A stretch of 60,000 nt of DNA from Branchiostoma floridae (GCF_000003815.2 NC_049982.1:27263737-27323736); one strand, 5' to 3'; counted from the stretch's first letter, positions 42,894 to 53,770 are shown. A program made the numbers and translations. Notes: generated by a model not told the origin, from the letters alone.

Positions 42894-45674
42894 ATGGGAA
42901 GAAAGCTACGGCACATGGTGATTTTTCTTCTCATTATCATGAAAGAACCGAACATGCCAGAAGCTGGCTGCACATGCTTATCATACCCAGTATGCAAATG
43001 CCCAAGTCTGGGCCTCAACAGATTCCCGCAGAACATCTCAACATCCACCAACCACCTAGATTTGAACGGTAACAACATAAGTAGTATTCCATCATTCTCA
43101 AGTCTGCCCAATCTCAAATATTTGTTCCTTAACGGCAACTTGTTAAGTCACATAGAGCAAGGCACGTTCACAAATCACCCCCAGCTTGAGAATTTGAACC
43201 TTTCATCAAACAAGATAGCCAGTATCAAGAATGGTTCGTTCGAACATCTACCCCACCTCCAATGGTTGTACCTACAATGTAACAAGATTATCAGCATTCA
43301 GGCTTGCGCTTTTTCAGATCTACCTAAGCTTGAACTCTTGCACTTGGACTCCAACCAGCTAACTCATATCCAATCTGGCACATTCGCAAATCTGCCCGAG
43401 CTACAAAGGTTGTACCTACACTCTAACAAGATGATTAGTATTCAGTTTGGCACATTTGCAGATCTACCCAAGCTTAAAGAGTTGGGCCTGAACTTCAACC
43501 AGTTAACTCACATCCAATCTGGCACATTCGCAAATCTACCTGAGCTTCAATGGTTGCACCTACATTGTAACAAGATAAGCAGCATTCAGGCAGGTGCTTT
43601 CTCAAATCTACCCAAGCTGAAAACTTTGCACCTGAACTTAAACAAGCTAACCCACATCCAATCTGCCACATTCGCAAATCTGCCCGAGCTACAATGGTTG
43701 TATCTACACTGTAACAACATAAGAAAGCTTCAGTCTGAAGCGTTCTTAAATCTACCCCAGCTCCACACTTTAAACCTACAATACAACAAAATAAGTATAG
43801 TTCAGGCTGCTACATTTTCGGATCTTCCAAAGCTTAAGAATTTGCGCCTGGACAAGAACCAGATAAGTAACATCCAGTCTGGTACATTTTCAAATCTGCC
43901 CAACCTCCAACATTTGCAGCTGCAGTCAAACAAGATATCCTCCCTTCCTCTATCAGTTTATGATGTTTTTGCATCCATTTCTGAGTTACGTCTTAGCGAC
44001 AACCCCTGGCTGTGTGACTGTAAGATGATTCCCTTTAAGCAAAAGCAGATAAACCCATTTATAATATGTGACCAACCTCCCGAACACTCTGGACAATACA
44101 TTTTACACATAGATATCAAAGATCTGATTTGTAAAGACCAAATAAAATCAACAGCTACGTCCCATAGTCACGCCCCATTCAGTTCATCCTCAGTGTCAAC
44201 GTATTCTCCATATGGCAATACTGTAAGCAATACTGTGAGCAATACTGACCCAGTAGTGCATAATACTGTAAACTCCAAATTTGCCACCATGTCTGATGAT
44301 ACACAATCGCAAAGTGCTACCAATTACACCAGTAGTACCAATAACACCCAGAACTATACCTGGCACTTCAAAGGCAGCTCGATATTTGCAACGTTGCCTG
44401 CTGACACACAAATAAAAGAGCTGCAAAATGTTACAGTTATGCCACGATTTATTCCAACTCTGGTTCCTATCACGGGTCCTTCGAGCAACAACCAAGCTGC
44501 TATCATTTCAGCTGTTATTGGTTTAATAGTACTTCTCACTGTCGCCATTGCTATCATAGTATGGTGCAACTGGAGGGTCAGGAATATTCCTGCAGGAATT
44601 AAAGATAACAAATTTGCCTTTAACAACCCCACAGTTACTGTAATGACCAATGGTCACTATCAGGCAGGGCATGGTCAGTCTCAGGCCATTACTGAGTCCG
44701 ACACAAACACTACAAGAATGCCAGAGGTCAGTGATCATGATCACCAGTATGAAGATGTCGACGACATAAAAAAAACACCTAAAATGATTGCCAGTGACCA
44801 TGATCAGAGAGGGCGATGCCAGTATAGGACTAAACCCAACAAAATCACAACGGTTGCTATGGTAACAAGTGGTCATGATCACCAATATGAAAATACGAAC
44901 AACCAGCATAATCAGAAAGGGCAGGGACGGTCTGAATTCATCACTGAATCAATCACAAACACCACGTCTGCTGAAATAGCTAATGGTATTCGGTATGAAG
45001 ATATGAACCAGCATAATCAGACGGGGCAGGGTCAGGTTATCACTGAATCCAACAAAAATACCACGGCTTCTGTAGTAGCTACTTGTTATAGTCACCAGTA
45101 TGTAAACATGAAGCAACATAATCTGAAAGGGCAGGGTCAGGGTCAGGTCATCACTGAATCCAACACAAACACCAGCACAGCTGCTGTAGTGACTGGTGAT
45201 CATGACCAGACAGGCCGACCAGAACAGGCTCAGTCTGCCACCGATCCCATGGATGCTAGAAATGCATCTTATGGAACAGGTCCGATTTCCTCAAATGTTA
45301 ATTCAATGTACAAGGCCGTTGGTCAGTCTCAGGCCACCACAAACACCACAGCTGCTGTAGTGACTAGTGGTCATGATCAGACAGGCCCACCAGAACAGGC
45401 TCAGCCTGTCACCGATCACATGGATGCTAGAAATGCATCTTATGGAACAGGTCCAATTTCCTCAAATGTTAATTCAATGTACAAGGCCGTTGGTCAGTCT
45501 CAGGCCACCACAAACACCACAGCTGCTGTGGTGAATGGTGGTCATGATCAGACAGGCCCACCAGAACAGGCTCAGCCTGTCACTGAAGCCTTCGGTGATA
45601 GAAATGCATCTTATGTCACAGGTCCGATTTCCTCAAATGTCAATTCAATGTGCAAGGTCGTTGGTCAGCAATAA
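42894..45674 (+). CDS. LRR receptor B2, complete, 926 aa
   Basis: Same single coding exon and domains as B1: signal peptide 1-25, N-cap, 13 LRRs, C-cap, stalk, membrane helix about 535-559. It is longer because the tail has three rather than two copies of a 57-residue (171-bp) repeat, starting at bases 45213, 45384 and 45555. Tyrosine motifs: YEDV Y619, YENT Y665, YEDM Y701, YVNM Y736 (B1 has YVNV), ITIM-like S-M-Y-K-A-V at Y806 and Y863; the third repeat has Cys in place of Tyr (residue 920). LRR changes against B1 are few, for example A to S, I to L and D to E. Recent duplicate of B1, or its allele if the assembly is wrong. Confidence 0.95.
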   Translation: MGRKLRHMVIFLLIIMKEPNMPEAGCTCLSYPVCKCPSLGLNRFPQNISTSTNHLDLNGNNISSIPSFSSLPNLKYLFLNGNLLSHIEQGTFTNHPQLENLNLSSNKIASIKNGSFEHLPHLQWLYLQCNKIISIQACAFSDLPKLELLHLDSNQLTHIQSGTFANLPELQRLYLHSNKMISIQFGTFADLPKLKELGLNFNQLTHIQSGTFANLPELQWLHLHCNKISSIQAGAFSNLPKLKTLHLNLNKLTHIQSATFANLPELQWLYLHCNNIRKLQSEAFLNLPQLHTLNLQYNKISIVQAATFSDLPKLKNLRLDKNQISNIQSGTFSNLPNLQHLQLQSNKISSLPLSVYDVFASISELRLSDNPWLCDCKMIPFKQKQINPFIICDQPPEHSGQYILHIDIKDLICKDQIKSTATSHSHAPFSSSSVSTYSPYGNTVSNTVSNTDPVVHNTVNSKFATMSDDTQSQSATNYTSSTNNTQNYTWHFKGSSIFATLPADTQIKELQNVTVMPRFIPTLVPITGPSSNNQAAIISAVIGLIVLLTVAIAIIVWCNWRVRNIPAGIKDNKFAFNNPTVTVMTNGHYQAGHGQSQAITESDTNTTRMPEVSDHDHQYEDVDDIKKTPKMIASDHDQRGRCQYRTKPNKITTVAMVTSGHDHQYENTNNQHNQKGQGRSEFITESITNTTSAEIANGIRYEDMNQHNQTGQGQVITESNKNTTASVVATCYSHQYVNMKQHNLKGQGQGQVITESNTNTSTAAVVTGDHDQTGRPEQAQSATDPMDARNASYGTGPISSNVNSMYKAVGQSQATTNTTAAVVTSGHDQTGPPEQAQPVTDHMDARNASYGTGPISSNVNSMYKAVGQSQATTNTTAAVVNGGHDQTGPPEQAQPVTEAFGDRNASYVTGPISSNVNSMCKVVGQQ

Positions 45675-45993
45675 ATCCAACACAAAACACCACAAATGAT
45701 GACCAGTGGTCAAGATTGATGTTTTGTTTTTTACTTTATCCCAGTACAGTTGTAGTCATATTGATGTGCAATCTTTTCATTTATCTTACATTATTTTATG
45801 ACCTTTGATCCCTCTTCATGATCTTTAGTTCACTTCCTTGATTTGATGCAGATCACAATTTTCTTCTATGTTTTCTTTATTGTATACTTGGTTAACATTT
45901 ATGTTATATGTTATGTATTTGATTCTTGTAAAGACTCCAAGTAGAGTAGAATTTACATGCAAATCGCACCTGGTGGGTCAGTCTCCGCCCATC
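45675..45993. other. 3' flank of B2
   Basis: Nearly identical to 17279-17603. AATAAA overlaps the stop codon. No gene. Confidence 0.5.
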
Positions 45994-46225
45994 ACTGAAT
46001 CAGATAACCGTTCTCTTCCGTCAATGACACTGAAGAGATCTTGTTAAAGAGAGAAGGTTTTATATCCTATGATATAAAATTATGAATTGATATGAAGAAG
46101 AGTTGAAGACAATGTTTTGTAGTTCAATAGTAAAGGAGGGTTAAGACAAGTTAAGACGAAGTTGATGCAAATTAGATCCTAGATCCTGTTGTTTTAATTA
46201 CATAAAGTAAATCTTTTAAATATCC
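45994..46225 (-). repeat. Penelope-like repeat remnant, shortened (unit 4)
   Basis: As 17604-17830, with the hammerhead-like core deleted. Confidence 0.4.
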
Positions 46226-46820
46226 TGTAGTAAAGACAAGGATTGTTTGTGTGTAGATCAAATTAGATTGGATCTAAAGATTTACAATACGCTTTGTTCT
46301 GTGACGACTTTGGCTTGCTCTAATTTTGTGTCTTGTTGATCTATGAAAATAATGTTCCTACCACTACGTCTATCATTAGTTCCCATAATCATTGTTTTAT
46401 GTCATCATTTGACCTGACATTTTTCTTACTTAACATGTATTTTTGCACAGAGATTTATTCTATTTGTACTGTAACATTAGCTCGTTGGGTGGCCAAAATG
46501 TAAGTTTTCAAGATTCTGATCCCCTTTTAAAGTTGCGTTATTGCCTACCTAATGTAGTATGTATTATAATTATATCTTCTTTCCTTTGTGAAATAATACA
46601 TATCAGTATCAAAATGCTATGATTTTCTTATATTTATCAAAATGTTATGATTTCATTATGTTAGTGTTGAGGTTTTCTTTACCTTGAATCTTTACCTTGA
46701 ACCACAGCCAGTCGATACCCTTGCGGGTAATAAGGCTGTCCTAGTTGTGGCGGTAGTAACATCAGAACAATCCATCAGACGATGAGTACAGATGAACAAT
46801 GTGCAATCAGGCATACATAC

Positions 46821-47459
46821 TTGACGCGTACTCATCCACGTTAACCTCACAAAGACTACTACTGAAGCCATCAGGACAGTTGTAGAGGAACCCGGCTACT
46901 TGATCAGTCACACATCCTGCACCATCGAGGCTGATGAAGGTCTCAGTCGACAATGTTATGTCACAGTTATTCCCCGTGAAGCCATATTAGTACTCGCACA
47001 TGCAATGGACGAGTTTGTTCTAGGGGTGGGTACCGGTACAGAAAATAAAGGTCCACGTCTGGACCTGAACCTTGACCTAGATGTTTGCGAAAATTTGCAA
47101 GTGGGTAATGCTCAAGACAATTATCCATTTCGCTACAAATCAATCTGTTTGGTGGCGTTTTAAAACCCTATCTTTATGTAAAGATTGCTAAGTTTCACTA
47201 TAGAAACTTGGTAGAAATGGGTAAAAAGTTCTTTACTTTGCTCTACTTCACCCTTGTTATTTTCTTTGACCGGCAAGCCTCAAAACGTATGACCACCTGC
47301 CGATATAATCTGTTCATGTTCTAATCGGTCCAAGATCGGGTGCACTGATTTTTTTCAGGTCTATTTCTTTATACCGGTCCAACACTAAAAGCCGGTTATA
47401 TATCGATACCCACCCCAAGTTGTTACAGTCCAAGGCATATAGACACGTGCACGGGTTAA
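46821..47459 (-). pseudogene. EGF-domain exon remnant, unit 4
   Basis: Near copy of 18423-19062 with the same lost acceptor and MITE (47021-47418). The minus frame gives SLDGAGCVTDQVAGF, YNCPDGFSSSLCEVNVDE, closer to a working EGF than unit 2 in this part. Confidence 0.65.
47021..47418. mobile_element. hAT-like MITE inside EGF exon, unit 4
   Basis: Start TAGGGGTGGGTACC, end TACCCACCCCAA, right target gttgttac; left target mutated as in unit 2, supporting the B1-B2 pairing. Confidence 0.7.
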
Positions 47460-47697
47460 CGGAACACTGTTACATCATTGGAACACGTTGACCCAGTGTA
47501 GCTTTACTTTAACCAAGGATGACTTGCAATCAGAACAATGTAACCAACACATTTCCTAATTAAAATCTCAATGACTTTATTTTCTGATTGTCATGTTATT
47601 TCTGATATCATTGTGTCTTTTCTGATACCATCAGGTTAATTCTGTAAGATATATATAAATACATATATAATGATGATGAAAATATAATTTGTCTTAA

Positions 47698-48198
47698 CCC
47701 TATTCAGACCGGGGGGGGGGGGGGCTTTTGAGGCCCGCGCTAACTTCGATGTCCTATAACGCCAGAGCGGCTTACGCTAGAGCCACCAAATTTGGTGAGT
47801 TTTCCTGAAATATTGTTGGCAACAATTTCACGAAGTTTGACAAATTTTCCATTTTTTCTTGTTGCCATGACAACCGTTTGTTGACAGGCAGTTTTGCCAA
47901 AAATCACTATTTTTGGTTCTAACAATGTATTTTTCACATTTATTTGCTATATTACTGCGATTTTATTACATAAATAAAATCTTATATTATTAAGCATATC
48001 TTTTATAATTATATATGCATAAATTATGCTAATTTGATGACGTCATCAGCCCAAAATCCAAGATGGCGGACCGAATGGCCAGATCAAGAATAACACGCTA
48101 ATTCTCCCTTAAAATTTGTAACTACCTGGTATTTTTTCATCAAAAACCATCTAAATGAATGAATTTAGTCTATACTCATTGCCCTTTGTGATCATTTG
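47698..48198. mobile_element. piggyBac-like MITE c, right half deleted
   Basis: Left end CCCTATTCAGACCGGG after TTAA (47694-47697) inserted in gtcttaaggtc, still whole in unit 2 at 19295. The match to copies a and b stops at about 48198, where unit sequence resumes at acaggaatcgg. A deletion removed half the element and about 150 bases of flank. Confidence 0.7.
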
Positions 48199-48264
48199 AC
48201 AGGAATCGGTTACTACAAACATCGTGAGAACAAACCGTTTTGCTGCGGAAAATACCATACGGTG

Positions 48265-48544
48265 CAATTAAATATCTACAACTGAATGAAAATACAAAGA
48301 TTTACTTCAGGACGTTTCAAGTGACATCCATCAATCTTCTTCAACGGCACTAGAATGAACTGGTAGAACAATTCTATACAATAACAGATAAATAGAAAAA
48401 AATGTTGAACATGTCAATTCAGTTTTTCTAGCACTTTCTAGCTGCCAGTACATTCTAGCGACGCTGAAGAAGAGTGATGGGTGTCACTAGAAACATCCGG
48501 AAGTAAATATGCGTTTGTTAATTCAGTTGTGGAGATTGAATTGT
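48265..48544. repeat. Inverted-repeat element with two hammerhead-like arms (unit 4)
   Basis: Plus arm 48464-48494: CTGAAGA, stem GAGTGA with TCACTA, loop TGGGTG, GAAAC. Minus arm at about 48307-48343 has TTGAAGA in place of CTGAAGA but keeps GAAACGTC. Otherwise as 19521-19790. Confidence 0.55.
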
Positions 48545-48660
48545 ATTTGAATATAGTTTACATGGATGTCTTACCTTCATAAACGCATACAGCGCTTTCT
48601 GAGCTATTTTAAAACAGTCGTTTATTGATTCCAATGTGCAAATATGTGTGCTTATTAGTA

Positions 48661-48834
48661 CAGTGGAAGCCAGTTAATTGCACGTCGGATAAACGCAAAC
48701 TTCGGTCAATTGCACGGGATCCCAAAATCCCGTGGCTGTGCGGTCAAACTGGGTAACTTCGCATTATCGCACACGCCGGATAATTGCAAGGGATTCGCTG
48801 GCAAATTGGGTGTGCAATTAAGCGGCTTCCACTG
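48661..48834. mobile_element. pogo-like MITE, 174 bp
   Basis: Inverted ends CAGTGGAAGCC, flanked by TA (48659-48660 and 48835-48836). Units 1, 2 and 3 read through (tatgactatatattaa). The inner part repeats ttaattgcac in both arms. TA duplication and CAGT ends fit Tc1/mariner/pogo elements. Confidence 0.85.
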
Positions 48835-49181
48835 TATATATTAAGTGGCCAGAAGAAAGTTATTGAAACCAGGAAACAATTTCAGAGCTCACGAGGAATT
48901 ATGTTCTAGAAATAAGAGTTTTGTGCCATTTTTGTTCTGCCGAGCTCCTCGTCTGATTGGTCTGGATAGCATTAAAACATCAGTAAGAAACAACAACGAG
49001 GGTGTAAGCAACCTGTGAACTGTAAGCAAACAGCCCTATCTGTAATAAGTAAAACCCCAATGATTAACAAGACACACTTATCGCAGGACTTACTATTGTG
49101 CCTCGAAATTGAACAGTTCGTCATTTGGATTCCTTGAATTCTGACTTTACTGCGTATATTTTAAGATACGTAGACGCTGCT

Positions 49182-49275
49182 GGCAACTTTGGCTGAAGAC
49201 AGACGAAGGTGGAAGAATCATATCGCATAGCTGCCCCTACGGCCGGTGAGGCTATGGGACCGGTGAGGTTAGGTG
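49182..49275 (+). mobile_element. 94-base retrotransposon 3' fragment
   Basis: Flanked by agacgctgct and agacactgct (10 bases, one mismatch); the other units lack it. One frame reads ATLAEDRRRWKNHIA then a stop, like the C-terminal end of a reverse-transcriptase polyprotein. Confidence 0.65.
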
Positions 49276-49369
49276 AGACACTGCTTGATTTCTAAACGAA
49301 ATGTTGTCGGTAAAGGCAGACAAATTCTGGGGCCCCAGTTTGACAATTAAGTAGAAACGATCCCTACAA

Positions 49370-49573
49370 TCATCATAAACGACAATATTCATGAAGCTGA
49401 GCTCAGACAATCAACACTACCAGAAACGCATGACTAATCTAAGTTGTTTGTCACATTGGTACGAAAAAGCCACCCAACGTTCATAGTTGGCAGGCACAAT
49501 TGCAACGGGAGGGCTGAAGAAACGTCTTGAAAACGCGATACCTCAGAAAAAAACACCCTGACAAGCTTGAAAG
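49370..49573 (+). promoter_or_regulatory. Putative 5' UTR exon and promoter 1 for C
   Basis: Diverged version of the first-exon block without the octamer; donor AAAG/GTGAGT (exon end 49573). Partner acceptor before C gives exon start 52007. Confidence 0.4.
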
Positions 49574-50339
49574 GTGAGTTGCAGAATTTATAATAGTTGA
49601 TAATTTTTTCTTACGACAGCAGACATTCCTATATCTTGTAATATACTGCTGACATAATCAGAGAATGGAAGACGTATTATATGTTTACGACTGTAAACAT
49701 AAAGTCATAATTAACTTAAAACATTGTGAAAATTTACAGTGACATGTACCCACTGTTGGACTCACGAACAGCAATTCAGATTCACAGTCATACTTTATCT
49801 AACCTTCAAACCACAAATTGTAACACGTTTAAAAAAACAATGGAATATTTTTCTAGTGCCGTTTTTCTGACGTCATATTTGTTATTGTTCTAATGTTAAC
49901 TCTGATGTCTTCCCGTATTTCCAAAACTCATTTTTCGGTCTGATTTGAAAACAGATTGTACTAAAATTGGTATGGGGCACTACGAAAACAAGTTCTGAGC
50001 ACACGAGAAATTATGCTGTACAAATTTGTTTTGTTTTTTCCTGTTCCCCATCTGATCAGTCTGAATGGCGTTCTGAAGTTGAATAACCACCATTAAGAAA
50101 CAACAGGGGACAAACCACCTGGAAAATGTTGATAATCAAATAGCTAGGTTCTGACAACTTCATATCAAGGGAGCTAGTATCACAGGAACTGTGCCTTACA
50201 AAACTCTTATCAGTTTGCTGATCAGAAATTCCTAGTTAACTGCACAGATTTGAGATACACCCTATTTACGCGCTGAGTGTATTGGTTTTGGTACCACCTG
50301 GCAGACCAATTCAGAGCCCACCATTTTGAGAAACATATA

Positions 50340-50558
50340 GAAATTGTCATTACAATTTTCATAAAATATTCATGAAGCTGAGCTCAGACAATAAGCACCA
50401 CCAGAAACGTATGACTAATCTAAGGTTGTTTGTCACATTGGTATGAGAAAGGTACACAACGCTCACAGCTAAAAGACACAATTGCAAGTAGAAGAAGCTG
50501 AAGAAGCTCCCTCACAACCCCAGAAAGAACAAACTGGATGTTGTGTCTAGCTTGAAAG
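50340..50558 (+). promoter_or_regulatory. Putative alternative 5' UTR exon and promoter 2 for C
   Basis: Another related block (tattcatgaagctgagctcagacaataagcacc, tttgtcacattggtatgagaaa); donor CTTGAAAG/GTACGT (exon end 50558). Confidence 0.4.
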
Positions 50559-52006
50559 GTACGTTTGCATGTTTGTATAATACTTTTTTATTTTGACAAA
50601 ATAGATTTTCTCCATTACGTATTTTGAAAGATACTGCAAATTCGTTTAGATTTGCTGAAATCGAATTTAGTGACATGCCTTGAATCAAGAGTTTGCAGTA
50701 TCTCTGGGTTGAAATTGCTGTTGAAAAAAAATTAGTAATAAAATGGAAGAAGAACCATTATGTTCATGGGTGTGATCAGTTCATAATTGAGTTAAAAAAC
50801 ACTAAAAAGTATTTAAAATCATCACATGTACCCCAAAGGTGGGTCTAACATGCATTGAGCGCACAGAATTTATCCATTTTCAAAATCAAAATCAAGTTCA
50901 ACATGCTCCTCCCAACCTTCGATTTTAATTTAACATATGACTGAACATAACATAACATAACATAACATAACATAACATCAAGCATTGGGATCATTCCTTC
51001 AGATTGCATTTTCTTTCAGAGCTGTACGTTGTTTTTTCAGCTAACCTAAACAAGAGCTTTCATGTGAGAAAAGCCATAGTCTGAGGTCCAAATAACGTCA
51101 CATATAAAATCAAAAACAGTAACAACATTGTAGTAAACAACCTGCTTACATTGATATTCAAATAGCACTGCACGAAATCCAATCAGACGCTTGAAGTCAT
51201 GCATAAAGGTGCATTTTTCATAACACTTTAACTTTTGCTTTACCCGTACCCCTAATCGTAGATCATGTTTCGTGTAGTGTAGATAGAAATAGACCATATT
51301 TTGCAGAACCACATTTAATAAGACTAGATACGACGTTTTGTTATGTGTAAGAGTCAAGTGGTGTTGATATGAGAAAGAAGAGCCTTTTATCCTGCAAATC
51401 TGCACCAACTTACACGAGAAATGAATGCTCATCAATGTTGATATGGAAATATACCAACTCAGACTAATTCAAAACTGTTTGTCACGCAAGGCATGTATAA
51501 AGAACACCTGGTCAGAACAGGCTTACCAGCTACATATTGATTGGTTTAAAGACTGATTTCATTACATGCTAAGAGAAAAGCGGCACTATGGGTAACGCAT
51601 CATGCACTGTACTTTCAATACACAAATTCTGCAAGTTATCTAACAAGATGATAATGTAATGCCGTTTTCTGTTGCTTTCTATTATACTGATTGTATTTCT
51701 ATTTCCAAAAACTCATTTCTCGGTTTTATTTGACTTACAAATTTAACAATACAATGTACAATTACACAGAAATTGGTATGGGGGCAGAGAAACATTTGTT
51801 CAAATGGCGTATAGTAAAGCGCTTTCTCCTGAGTTATCCTCAAATTAAATGCGAAATTCATATTGTTCTTTGTCACTCTTTTCCAAGGCTGGAAAATAAT
51901 GTCATTTGGATGCCAGCACAATATATTCATATGAATACTGAATAATTGACTGCGATATGGATTGGATTGTTTAATTCGTCCTAAGCTTGTTCCATTATGA
52001 TTACAG
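50559..52006. other. Putative intron before C, no gene seen
   Basis: Diverged relative of the pre-ATG regions in the other units, with a (cataa)7 run at 50945-50978. A 129-codon minus frame at 51046-51435 has no recognisable features. It ends ttattccattatgattacag, the acceptor for C. Confidence 0.4.
50945..50978. repeat. Pentanucleotide microsatellite
   Basis: Seven tandem copies of cataa. Confidence 0.9.
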
Positions 52007-52012
52007 GGCAAC

Positions 52013-53770
52013 ATGGGAAGAAAGCTGCGACACATGCTGATTTATCTTCTCATCATGATGAAGGAGCCCAACCTGCCAGAAGCTGACTGCATAAACCCAT
52101 CACGCCCAGTCTGCACATACCGCGAAAAAGGTATCACCAGCATGGGGCAAGTCGACATCCCAACATCCGTCTGCCACTTAGCGTTGGGAAGTAACCGCAT
52201 AAGTAGTATTCCATCACTCTCAACTCTAACCAATCTCACATATTTGGATCTTGGCCACAACTTGTTAACTCACATACAGCAAGGTACATTCTCAAATAAA
52301 CTCCAGCTTACTTTTTTGGACCTTGCCTCAAACAAGATCACCAGCATTCAGGCTGGTGCTTTTTCAAATTTGCCCAAGCTGAAAACTTTGCACCTGGCCT
52401 ACAACCAGCTAACCCACATCCAATCTGGAACATTCGCTAATCTGCCCGAGCTCCAAAATTTACACCTGCGCTTTAACAAGATAGGTGAGATTCAGTCCGA
52501 AGGGTTCTCAAATCTACCCAAACTCCAAATTTTAGACCTACATTCCAACAAGATTCGTATGATTCATGCAGCTGCATTCTCGAATATTTCAAATCTCAAA
52601 AAAATGCATTTGGACAAGAACCTGATAACTATCATCCAGTCTGGTACATTTTCAAATCTACCTAACCTCCAATATTTGAATCTGCGGACAAACCATATAT
52701 CTTCCCTCCCCCAGTCAGATCAAAACGTGTTTGCATCTATCCAGACGTTAAGTATTGGCGACAACCCCTGGCACTGTGACTGTAGGATGCTTCCTTTTAA
52801 ACAGATCGTATCAATTATAAAACAGATAATATGCGCCCACCCTCCCATTCACTTTAGACAAAAACTCAAAGACGTCAAACCCAAAGATTTGATTTGTAAC
52901 GACCAAAGCAAATCAGCAACAACTGATAAACACGACCCATTCAGTTCATCTCCAGTGTCAACATCTTCTCCATTTGGCAATACTGCAGGCAACATCACTG
53001 TAAGCTCCAAATTTGCCAATCTGTCCGATGATGCACAATGGCTAAGTGCTATGGATTGCAGCAATAGCACTAACACCCCTCACAACAACTGGTACTTCAG
53101 ACGCAATGTTCACTCGGTCTCTGGTACAGTTATACCTGATGACACAGAAAGGGAAGTGCCATTAACTGTTACTCCAACTCTGCCTGATAACACTTGCCAT
53201 GAATCTTGCCCCAGCCTCAATCAAGCTGTAATCATTTCGATCGTTATTGGTTCATTAGTAATTCTCTCTGCCTTCATTACGTTCATAGTCTGGTGCAAGA
53301 GGAGTGGCAGCAATCTTCTTACTAAATTTGAAAATAACAAATCTGCCTTTAACAAGCCAACCGTTACTGCGATGACCAGTGATCACGATCAGGCAGGGCA
53401 GGGTCAGTCTCAGGCCATCACTGAGTCCAACACAAACACCACAGCAATGGCAGAGGTCAGTGGTCATGATGACCAGTATGAAGATGTGGACAACCAGCAT
53501 AATCTGAAAGGGCAGGGTCGGCCTCAAGCCATCACTGAAACAAAGATAAACACGGGTGAGGTTGCAGCTAGTCGTCATGGTCATCAGTACGAAGATGTAG
53601 ACAGTCAGCATAATCAGACAGGACAGGGTACGTCTCAGGTCATCAGTGAAACCTACTCAAACACCACAGCTGCTATAAAGATTTCATCAAATATAAATTC
53701 TCTGTATGGGGTCATGGGTCCGTATCAGGCCATCACTAAACCCAACAAAAACACCACAGTTGCTGAATAA
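52013..53770 (+). CDS. LRR receptor C, complete, 585 aa, 8 LRRs
   Basis: The most diverged copy. Signal peptide MGRKLRHMLIYLLIMM, N-cap with C at about 26, eight LRRs and C-cap NPWHCDC, stalk, membrane helix about 405-429 (AVIISIVIGSLVILSAFITFIVW), and a 155-residue tail. Five LRRs fewer than B1: module 3 joins the first half of B1 LRR3 to the second half of B1 LRR8. Tail has two 37-residue repeats with YEDV (Y489, Y526) and S-L-Y-G-V-M (Y565, YxxM). No 57-residue repeat in frame. Same acceptor arrangement (exon start 52007). It probably represents the form nearest to the ancestor before LRR and tail expansion, or a contracted one. Confidence 0.95.
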   Translation: MGRKLRHMLIYLLIMMKEPNLPEADCINPSRPVCTYREKGITSMGQVDIPTSVCHLALGSNRISSIPSLSTLTNLTYLDLGHNLLTHIQQGTFSNKLQLTFLDLASNKITSIQAGAFSNLPKLKTLHLAYNQLTHIQSGTFANLPELQNLHLRFNKIGEIQSEGFSNLPKLQILDLHSNKIRMIHAAAFSNISNLKKMHLDKNLITIIQSGTFSNLPNLQYLNLRTNHISSLPQSDQNVFASIQTLSIGDNPWHCDCRMLPFKQIVSIIKQIICAHPPIHFRQKLKDVKPKDLICNDQSKSATTDKHDPFSSSPVSTSSPFGNTAGNITVSSKFANLSDDAQWLSAMDCSNSTNTPHNNWYFRRNVHSVSGTVIPDDTEREVPLTVTPTLPDNTCHESCPSLNQAVIISIVIGSLVILSAFITFIVWCKRSGSNLLTKFENNKSAFNKPTVTAMTSDHDQAGQGQSQAITESNTNTTAMAEVSGHDDQYEDVDNQHNLKGQGRPQAITETKINTGEVAASRHGHQYEDVDSQHNQTGQGTSQVISETYSNTTAAIKISSNINSLYGVMGPYQAITKPNKNTTVAE

